NCBI GenBank assembly: GCA_016195585.1
Contig: JACPZJ010000166.1
Location: 1-5,241, forward strand
Direction: 5' to 3'
DNA length: 5,241 bases
Source: Nitrospirota bacterium
Lineage (GTDB): Bacteria; Nitrospirota; CAKKRA01; 9FT-COMBO-42-15
The stretch's first letter is position 1. Each line of letters starts with the position of its first letter. A program made the position numbers and the translations under genes. Below, piece by piece: positions 1-5,010 of this stretch. The notes under the pieces were generated by a model that saw only the letters and a program-made list of their open reading frames with translations, did no database searches and was not told the DNA's origin.

Positions 1-142
1 CAGATGAAACAATAAATTCATCGCTAAATATCACCTTTATTTCATACTTTATATCCCACATGGTTCAGATGAAACGTCATACGCCTTATTGATGGCAAGA
101 TTGACCCTCTCTCTTTATATCCCACATGGTTCAGATGAAACG
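1..142. repeat. Duplicated array segment, copy 1 (two spacers)
   Basis: These 142 bases are identical to 980-1121. They contain the end of a repeat, a 36-nt spacer (11-46), a repeat, a 37-nt spacer (76-112), another repeat and one matching base. Identity stops where the third spacer begins (143 against 1122). The left limit is unknown because the window starts here, so the duplicated block could be longer. Recombination between identical repeats is the usual way such duplications form. Confidence 0.97.
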
Positions 143-979
143 CTATAGTTGATTACACATACTCAGAGCCCGCATACTCCTTTATATCCCACATGGTTCA
201 GATGAAACGGAATGACGGGGCTGAGGAATGACAGAAGACATACCTTTATATCCCACATGGTTCAGATGAAACTTCCACTGAGACAAGCATCAAGGTAACA
301 CTCTCAAGCTTTATATCCCACATGGTTCAGATGAAACTTTTCTGCGGCAGCAGACACTATTGCCTGCACTCTCTTTATATCCCACATGGTTCAGATGAAA
401 CGATGGCTCCCATTGCAGGCGCAGGCGCAGCGATTTTCTTTATATCCCACATGGTTCAGATGAAACGCCGATGCCATAGTGCCATTAGCATAAGCAAGCA
501 CCTTTATATCCCACATGGTTCAGATGAAACAATAATTCTCACTGGCTCCGCTCCTGTTGGCGCCAACTTTATATCCCACATGGTTCAGATGAAACCTCAA
601 CGCCAACGGCATTAATAGCAGCAGATGATTTCTTTATATCCCACATGGTTCAGATGAAACCATAAGCGTCCCATTCATAATCGCCGGCTATCCATGCTTT
701 ATATCCCACATGGTTCAGATGAAACCAGAGCCGACCTTTAGCAATGTCTCAATCATCATGTCCTTTATATCCCACATGGTTCAGATGAAACATTAAACCA
801 ACACCATAACCTATTAAAACGCCGGCAACTTTATATCCCACATGGTTCAGATGAAACCAAAAGCGATCAGGGCTTCAAGAAATCCTAACAAGCCTTTATA
901 TCCCACATGGTTCAGATGAAACTAAAAATGTAGGGTCAAATGGTTTATCATCGCCAATAACTTTATATCCCACATGGTT

Positions 980-1121
980 CAGATGAAACAATAAATTCAT
1001 CGCTAAATATCACCTTTATTTCATACTTTATATCCCACATGGTTCAGATGAAACGTCATACGCCTTATTGATGGCAAGATTGACCCTCTCTCTTTATATC
1101 CCACATGGTTCAGATGAAACG
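980..1121. repeat. Duplicated array segment, copy 2 (two spacers)
   Basis: This is the second copy of 1-142 at a distance of 979 bp, carrying the same 36-nt (990-1025) and 37-nt (1055-1091) spacers in the same order. Thirteen different spacers separate the two pairs. It lies nearer the leader than copy 1. The spacer that follows on its leader side is the abnormal 41-nt one at 1121-1161. Confidence 0.97.
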
Positions 1122-1899
1122 AAACATAAATACCACAGATGCAAGCGTTACGGCAGGTTCTCTTTATATCCCACATGGTTCAGATGAAACGAGAGCGAAA
1201 AAAATCTATCCCACAATGGCAATGCGCTTTATATCCCACATGGTTCAGATGAAACGAAATGCAAATCGGCGTGGTGGGACATGCCAAAAAACTTTATATC
1301 CCACATGGTTCAGATGAAACATGGAAAAAAGATGGAAAGAAGTATCAGGGTTAGCATTGCTTTATATCCCACATGGTTCAGATGAAACGGTAGCACCGAA
1401 GTAGGCGTCCTCAATGAAGCCAACGATCTTTATATCCCACATGGTTCAGATGAAACCGCTCATGGGAAAAACACCGCTTACTCGAATCATCCTTTATATC
1501 CCACATGGTTCAGATGAAACAGCAACCACTCAGCAACCTCTCATAATGTGCGATATGCTTTATATCCCACATGGTTCAGATGAAACAATATTAATGGATG
1601 CGATATCGGCTTGACGGGCGGACTTTATATCCCACATGGTTCAGATGAAACAAGTCTCAGAGCGCTACATTCGCGATATCCATCAGCCTTTATATCCCAC
1701 ATGGTTCAGATGAAACGCAGAGCATGTGCACAAACGCAGCTGTTCAGTATAAACTTTATATCCCACATGGTTCAGATGAAACTCATTACTGACCTCGCGG
1801 GTTTCAAACCGATATCGCACTTTATATCCCACATGGTTCAGATGAAACCCTGTTATCATAAGGGGTATTAGAATGGTCTAAAACCTTTTAATATCACCC

Positions 1900-1928
1900 C
1901 TTTTACCACTTTTTCTACTGTTTGTAAA
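1900..1928 (-). promoter_or_regulatory. Candidate array promoter, repeat-proximal
   Basis: On the minus strand TTTACA (1923-1928) matches the bacterial -35 consensus at five of six positions. It is followed after exactly 17 bases by TAAAAG (1900-1905), which matches the -10 consensus at four of six. A transcript would start near 1893, about 45 bases before the first repeat. The weak -10 keeps this tentative. Confidence 0.35.
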
Positions 1929-1933
1929 TAGCC

Positions 1934-1952
1934 AAAAAAAGCAGTTTTCTGC
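1934..1952 (-). terminator. Small hairpin plus T7, weak terminator or attenuator
   Basis: The minus strand reads GCAG-AAAA-CTGC followed by seven T residues (1934-1940). The arrangement is that of an intrinsic terminator, but the stem is only 4 bp, far shorter than an efficient one. It lies about 105 bases after the cas2 stop, so it could partly separate the cas operon transcript from the array. Its stem overlaps one arm of the leader inverted repeat at 1950-1960. Confidence 0.3.
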
Positions 1953-2055
1953 ATCAAACCTTTAATCGTGTTTTATTATACCCATTAAAATCTCATCCAA
2001 AACATTGATAAATAGCTATTTTCAAGCATAATAATAAAAACAGGGGTTTGATGCA
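1950..2055. repeat. Leader inverted repeat, 11-bp arms
   Basis: TGCATCAAACC at 1950-1960 is the exact reverse complement of GGTTTGATGCA at 2045-2055, with 84 bases between the arms. The right arm ends one base before the cas2 stop codon. The 12-bp palindrome AAATAGCTATTT (2010-2021) and the perfect TATAAT (1975-1980) lie between the arms. The spacing is long for an RNA hairpin and fits a two-site protein-binding or DNA-looping arrangement better. Function is unknown. Confidence 0.6.
1975..1980 (-). promoter_or_regulatory. Candidate -10 element, repeat-distal
   Basis: The minus strand reads a perfect TATAAT here. The six bases 17 nt upstream (GTTTTG) are a poor -35. A start near 1968 would place the hairpin and T-run at 1934-1952 just inside the transcript. 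It is an alternative, or an addition, to the candidate at 1900-1928. Confidence 0.3.
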
Positions 2056-2056
2056 A

Positions 2057-2323
2057 TCATAAAATATTCCCTGTCAATTCCTTCTCAATCCCCAAAACCG
2101 TTTTCCTGTAATTAAGCCTGTTTTCAAGGCTGTAAAAGTAAATTGAATCCGCATCTTCTTTTATGATCTTCAATAGTTCACGCTTGCACTTCTCAAGCTT
2201 TCCCTCTGTAATGTCCCCCTCAAATACTGAATTCTGCACCCACATGAAATATTTTTTTAAAGTTTTCCTAACTTTGTTTACTCTATTTTCTCCTATGTCA
2301 TAGGTAACTATCAAATATGCCAT
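2057..2323 (-). CDS. cas2: CRISPR-associated endonuclease/integrase subunit Cas2
   Basis: This encodes 88 residues, the usual Cas2 size. Cas2 dimers bridge two Cas1 dimers in the complex that inserts new spacers at the leader-repeat junction. The ferredoxin-like fold shows in the first beta strand MAYLIVTYDI, with conserved Asp9, and in the family motif around residues 28-36 (WVQNSVFEG). I chose the ATG at 2323 because AAGGAG at 2332-2337 sits 8 nt upstream and because Cas2 proteins begin directly at this strand. An in-frame ATG at 2392 would add 23 residues unlike Cas2 and overlap the end of cas1. It follows cas1 by 31 nt and is the last gene before the leader. Asp9 is the metal-site residue of Cas2 nucleases, although catalysis is not needed for integration in systems studied. 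No fusion to DnaQ or another domain is present. Confidence 0.97.
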   Translation of the reverse strand: MAYLIVTYDIGENRVNKVRKTLKKYFMWVQNSVFEGDITEGKLEKCKRELLKIIKEDADSIYFYSLENRLNYRKTVLGIEKELTGNIL

Positions 2324-2331
2324 TTTTGCAG

Positions 2332-2337
2332 CTCCTT
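2332..2337 (-). promoter_or_regulatory. Ribosome binding site deciding the cas2 start
   Basis: AAGGAG on the minus strand, 8 nt before the ATG at 2323. It supports the 88-residue Cas2 over the longer reading from 2392. It lies in the 31-nt gap between cas1 and cas2. Confidence 0.8.
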
Positions 2338-2354
2338 CAGCCTTAAGACTTGCC

Positions 2355-3341
2355 TCACCACCATGCCTTAAAAGGCGAATAAACTTCATCATCCAACAGG
2401 TGTTTTATAAGCTTATAACACTCAAGCCTAATGAGTGTCCTGTAAGATACATTTCTTTTCAGCTTTCTGTGCTTTATTGTTGTAGATAATTTCTGGTCAA
2501 ATTCCTTCAGAAATTTCCTTCTTCCATTTTCATTCATATAGCAGTAATTTACATCCTCATCAAAGTCCTCAAGCTTAATCATATTGTTATTCACAAGTTT
2601 AAAGATAATGGGGTCAATAATCAATGGCTTGAATATTTCGGCAATATCAAGGCTCAAAGAATAGCGTCTTTCCCTCGGCTCATGGAGATAGCTTATCGTT
2701 GGATTTAGCTGGGTATGATATATCTCTGAAAGCACGGTTGAGTAAATCATGGAGTTGCCAAAGGATATAAGGGCATTTATGGGATTTGTAGGCGGCCTTT
2801 TTTCTCTTTTTTCCATTGCAAACTCATCCTTTAATATCACATTGAATGCCTGATAATATGAGTCCCTTGCCCTCCCCTCGCATCCCATAAGTTCACTGAT
2901 ACCCTTTCCCTTTGTCTCATGTGCTCTATCTAATTCTGCGCTTATCTGATTTTGAAAACCCTCTGTATCTGCATATCCCCTGAGATTCCTCAGCACATGA
3001 AATATTGCGCCCTCTACAAAACAGAGGGCAATAAAAAACCGCCTTTCATTATCAAGATAATATTCAACCTGTTTCACAGTCAAATCTCCGGATACATTCC
3101 TGTCTCTCGGCATAAAACTTCCAGCATAAAAGCCGTAATAGTTATACACATGGACAGTCTTGTTCTGCTGTGAAAGAAAATTCAGGAGCTTAGTATTAAG
3201 GTCAACCTCGCCAAAGAGGTGAATGGTATCAATGTCTTCAACAGGAATAGCCTTTTTATCGCCGTTTTCATTTTCTATATAGACAGTATTTTCCTTCCGT
3301 TTTATTCTACCATTGGAGAATATGTAGTAAGGTCTGCTCAT
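2355..3341 (-). CDS. cas1: CRISPR-associated integrase Cas1
   Basis: This encodes 328 residues, typical of type I-B Cas1. Cas1 is the metal-dependent integrase that joins prespacer 3' ends to the repeat. The N-terminal beta domain begins with the family signature YYIFSNG (5-11), followed by FGEVDLNTKLLNFL (43-56) and NYYGFYAGSF (67-76). The C-terminal helical domain carries the metal ligands: Glu155 in GCEG, His220 in YLHEP and Asp232 in LDIAE. The conserved segment PPTNPINALISFGNS (183-197) is present. All three catalytic residues are intact, so the protein should be active. The start codon overlaps the cas4 stop in an ATGA (3338-3341). There is no strong Shine-Dalgarno, so translation is probably coupled to cas4. 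Base composition is low: hand-counted 60-base rows starting at 2581, 2701 and 3001 give 28, 42 and 37% GC. Confidence 0.98.
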   Translation of the reverse strand: MSRPYYIFSNGRIKRKENTVYIENENGDKKAIPVEDIDTIHLFGEVDLNTKLLNFLSQQNKTVHVYNYYGFYAGSFMPRDRNVSGDLTVKQVEYYLDNERRFFIALCFVEGAIFHVLRNLRGYADTEGFQNQISAELDRAHETKGKGISELMGCEGRARDSYYQAFNVILKDEFAMEKREKRPPTNPINALISFGNSMIYSTVLSEIYHTQLNPTISYLHEPRERRYSLSLDIAEIFKPLIIDPIIFKLVNNNMIKLEDFDEDVNYCYMNENGRRKFLKEFDQKLSTTIKHRKLKRNVSYRTLIRLECYKLIKHLLDDEVYSPFKAWW

Positions 3342-3868
3342 GTTTTTTCACCAACAAAACAAAACTCATAATAAGCGCATTTTGTGCAATAAGGCTTTTT
3401 TTGTATCTGTGGAGGTTTATCCATTCTTAAAATCTCCTGCACCCTTATCAATGCTGACTCAACCTCCTTCTCTGCCTCTGATGTAAGGATAATATCTTCA
3501 CGCTTTCTCATCTTAGGATAATTTATAACACCCCTCTTTTCAATGCCCAGATGCTTGAGATAATACAGATAATAGAGCAGTTGAATCCTGTCTGCATGAT
3601 GCATCCTGTTGCTGTATTTCACTTCCCTGATCTCGTCATCGCCCACGATATCAATATTTATGAGATTATCAATAAGCACCTCTCTCTTATCTTCCCTCGG
3701 ATACGAACTTTCGCCAAGCAGCTTTCCCATCAAGACCTTATCTGACTTAGACTCCATCTGTATGCCTCTATCAAAAAGCCACAGCTTCCGCTCACAGACA
3801 TAAAGATAGTTGACCTTTATGCCAGTGGTCTTAAGGGACTGAAAATCTATGTCGGTGTCAGGAATCAT
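3338..3868 (-). CDS. cas4: CRISPR-associated exonuclease Cas4
   Basis: From the ATG at 3868 this is 176 residues, within the normal Cas4 range. Cas4 is a RecB-family PD-(D/E)XK nuclease with an iron-sulfur cluster. It trims prespacers and sets PAM-correct length and orientation with Cas1-Cas2. Visible residues are an acidic site around Asp73, Glu82-Val-Lys84 as the (D/E)XK core, and Gln96 in the following helix (DRIQLLYYLYYL). Four cysteines could hold a 4Fe-4S cluster: Cys25 in YVCERK, and Cys161, Cys164 and Cys170 near the C-terminus. I prefer 3868 to the in-frame ATG at 3892 because GGGAGGGG (3876-3883) lies 7 nt upstream of it, and because the longer form would overlap the upstream nuclease gene by 22 bases. 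From 3868 the gap to that gene's stop is 2 nt. The stop overlaps cas1 by 4 bases. Confidence 0.94.
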   Translation of the reverse strand: MIPDTDIDFQSLKTTGIKVNYLYVCERKLWLFDRGIQMESKSDKVLMGKLLGESSYPREDKREVLIDNLINIDIVGDDEIREVKYSNRMHHADRIQLLYYLYYLKHLGIEKRGVINYPKMRKREDIILTSEAEKEVESALIRVQEILRMDKPPQIQKKPYCTKCAYYEFCFVGEKT

Positions 3869-3870
3869 AA

Positions 3871-4941
3871 CTAAGCCCCTCCCTTTTTCCAATAACTTTT
3901 TTTCCCTATGCCGTAATTTGCAATAGCGCCTTCTTTCTTTAAATCGTTGAGCGCTTTTCTGACAGTTGCAACAGGAACATCAGGGAACTTCTCCCTTATC
4001 TCTGAAATTGTGAATTCCACCGGGAACTCATCCACAATCCGCCTCTTTATTTCAAAATAAATACCTCCCCTTGTTTCAGGAGCGGCGCCGTATTCTTCAA
4101 TCACCTCCGCGACCTTTTGATGAGGGACATCGCCTTCATGGGCATTAACTGCCGAGAAAAATCTATATGTCCATTCATTGGCAAGTTTGCGGCTGCCTGC
4201 AAATACGATGGTCAGTGCTGGATGCAGCGCATACAGCTCGGCAATCGCCTTTACCGCAAAGGAAGGCCGATAAAACTTCAACCTGTCAGGCTTCAGAAAA
4301 TCGGAATAATCAGCCTCAATAACAAGCGCTGAGTGCCTGTATGCAGAAAGCTCTGCCAGCTGCTGATGAAATAAGGGCATTTTCCCAAACTCAGCAAGGA
4401 GATTATCAAAGGTCTTTCTTTCCACTAATGCAAGAATCCCGTTATGATCCTTCAAGCCGTAATCACCGGCAGGCAATTTTGCTTTTTCAACAGCGCATTC
4501 TGAAAATTTCCAGGCATATTTTTCGTTTTTATCAATGATTATATTTAACCTGCCTGCATGATAAGTCGTAAGCTTAACCCTCGGCTTTCTTTCCCTCAGC
4601 GCCTGCTGTGTCCTCCAGAATATTTGCTCATATTCGCCGTCTCTGGTCTTATAGCGTTTTGTCAGAAAAAGGAAATCACATCTTTTATTTTTGGCCCGGT
4701 CAAGGACAAGGGCAAGCCTTTTGCCTAATCTCTTAATGGAAATAACAGGAACCCTTTCAATCTCATGAACAGGCGGCTCCAATTCCCAATTTTCCTCTCT
4801 GATGCAGAAGATATTGCCTTTCTGTCCGGGCCATTTATCCTGCACCCTGAGGGCAAGCAAAAGTTTCTCCCCCTGCCTGATGGTGAGGCGGTAGGGGAAT
4901 TTTGGATTATTGACTGATTCAAGGATCCAGAGAGTAATCAT
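3871..4941 (-). CDS. ERCC4/XPF-type nuclease with C-terminal winged helix, in cas operon
   Basis: This encodes 356 residues. Residues about 130-265 match the ERCC4 nuclease core of the XPF/MUS81/Hef family, which cuts branched or flapped DNA. The visible parts are a beta strand with Asp137 (LNIIIDKNE), Gly159-Asp160, then Glu174-Arg175-Lys176 with Asp179-Asn180, and a helix with Gln194-Gln195. A beta strand ALVIEADYSDF follows at 205-215. No helix-hairpin-helix tail or helicase domain is seen. Instead residues about 293-353 look like a winged helix (ISEIREKFP, then VATVRKALNDLKKEGAI, then a wing ending SYWKK), a likely DNA-binding module. Residues 1-125 are a mixed, probably beta-rich region I cannot assign. 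AGGAA (4951-4955) lies 9 nt before the start. The gene follows the putative cas3 by 69 nt and precedes cas4 by 2 nt. Hand-counted rows starting at 3961, 4081, 4201, 4501 and 4681 give 43, 55, 52, 30 and 43% GC, on average above cas1. The nuclease call is firm; a CRISPR role is inferred only from position. Confidence 0.88.
   Translation of the reverse strand: MITLWILESVNNPKFPYRLTIRQGEKLLLALRVQDKWPGQKGNIFCIREENWELEPPVHEIERVPVISIKRLGKRLALVLDRAKNKRCDFLFLTKRYKTRDGEYEQIFWRTQQALRERKPRVKLTTYHAGRLNIIIDKNEKYAWKFSECAVEKAKLPAGDYGLKDHNGILALVERKTFDNLLAEFGKMPLFHQQLAELSAYRHSALVIEADYSDFLKPDRLKFYRPSFAVKAIAELYALHPALTIVFAGSRKLANEWTYRFFSAVNAHEGDVPHQKVAEVIEEYGAAPETRGGIYFEIKRRIVDEFPVEFTISEIREKFPDVPVATVRKALNDLKKEGAIANYGIGKKSYWKKGGA
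3876..3883 (-). promoter_or_regulatory. Ribosome binding site deciding the cas4 start
   Basis: GGGAGGGG on the minus strand, 7 nt before the ATG at 3868. It lies inside the last codons of the ERCC4-domain gene, which ties translation of the two genes together. It favours the 176-residue Cas4 over a 184-residue form from 3892. Confidence 0.7.
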
Positions 4942-5010
4942 AGCTCAAGCTTCCTTTCCTTCTCTCAAAGAAACTTTGGCAGATTTTTTGTTTTTTGGGA
5001 AGAAAATAAA

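Larger units (their letters stand above)
1..1848 (-). CRISPR. CRISPR array, type I-B-like, 28 full repeats, left end open
   Basis: The 29-nt repeat reads CTTTATATCC...CAGATGAAAC on the plus strand. Full copies start at 47, 113, 180, 244, 309, 373, 438, 502, 567, 632, 697, 763, 829, 894, 961, 1026, 1092, 1162, 1227, 1292, 1360, 1428, 1492, 1558, 1623, 1688, 1754 and 1820. Positions 1-10 are the end of a further copy cut by the window edge. By eye all copies are identical. The 28 spacers are 35-41 nt, mostly 35-38, with outliers of 41 (1121-1161) and 39 (1321-1359, 1389-1427). I infer minus-strand transcription because the AT-rich leader and cas2 lie on the right. In that sense the repeat resembles the C. 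difficile type I-B repeat (21 of 29 positions, from memory), and its last eight bases, ATATAAAG, would be the crRNA 5' handle left by Cas6. The repeat has no long internal palindrome. Newest spacers should be at the right end. Confidence 0.98.
1849..2056 (-). promoter_or_regulatory. CRISPR leader
   Basis: These 208 bases between the cas2 stop and the first repeat contain no credible gene and are strongly AT-rich. Leaders carry the array promoter and the sequences that direct Cas1-Cas2 integration to the first repeat. Visible elements are two candidate promoters, an 11-bp inverted repeat (1950-1960 with 2045-2055), a 12-bp perfect palindrome AAATAGCTATTT (2010-2021), and the hairpin-forming TTAGAATGGTCTAA (1868-1881). 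There is also a 7-bp inverted pair AAGGGGT/ACCCCTT (1860-1866, 1896-1902) and a loose direct repeat around CTTTAA (1879-1892 and 1954-1966). The assignment as leader rests on position next to cas2 and the intact terminal repeat. Confidence 0.85.

Noticed and set aside
1..1848. Plus-strand transcription of the array, suggested by the repeat ending GATGAAAC, close to the common ATTGAAAC handle
   Set aside because: The leader-like AT-rich region and cas2 lie on the right, the rightmost repeat is intact, and the minus-strand reading aligns well with a known I-B repeat. The alternative cannot be fully excluded without RNA data.
322..1871. Plus-strand open frames through the array (322-615, 1105-1317, 1414-1614, 1611-1871)
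   Set aside because: They are made of the translated CRISPR repeat (YIPHGSDET and FISHMVQMK recurring) joined by spacer sequence, with no independent coding evidence.
1849..2056. A tracrRNA or other RNA gene in the leader
   Set aside because: No anti-repeat matching the CRISPR repeat is present, and the associated genes are type I, which does not use tracrRNA.
2324..2392. A longer cas2 from the ATG at 2392
   Set aside because: The extra 23 residues are unlike Cas2, overlap cas1, and a good ribosome binding site precedes the ATG at 2323.
2952..3803. Plus-strand open frames opposite cas1 and cas4 (2952-3173, 3551-3745, 3609-3803)
   Set aside because: They are antisense to confidently identified cas genes, short, and without recognisable domains.
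3869..3892. A longer cas4 from the ATG at 3892
   Set aside because: It overlaps the upstream gene by 22 bases, whereas the ATG at 3868 has a strong ribosome binding site and a 2-nt gap.
4966..4978. CAAAG/CTTTG hairpin in the gap before the ERCC4-domain gene, considered as a terminator
   Set aside because: The 5-bp stem is AT-rich and has no T-run after it on the minus strand, so it does not look like a terminator.
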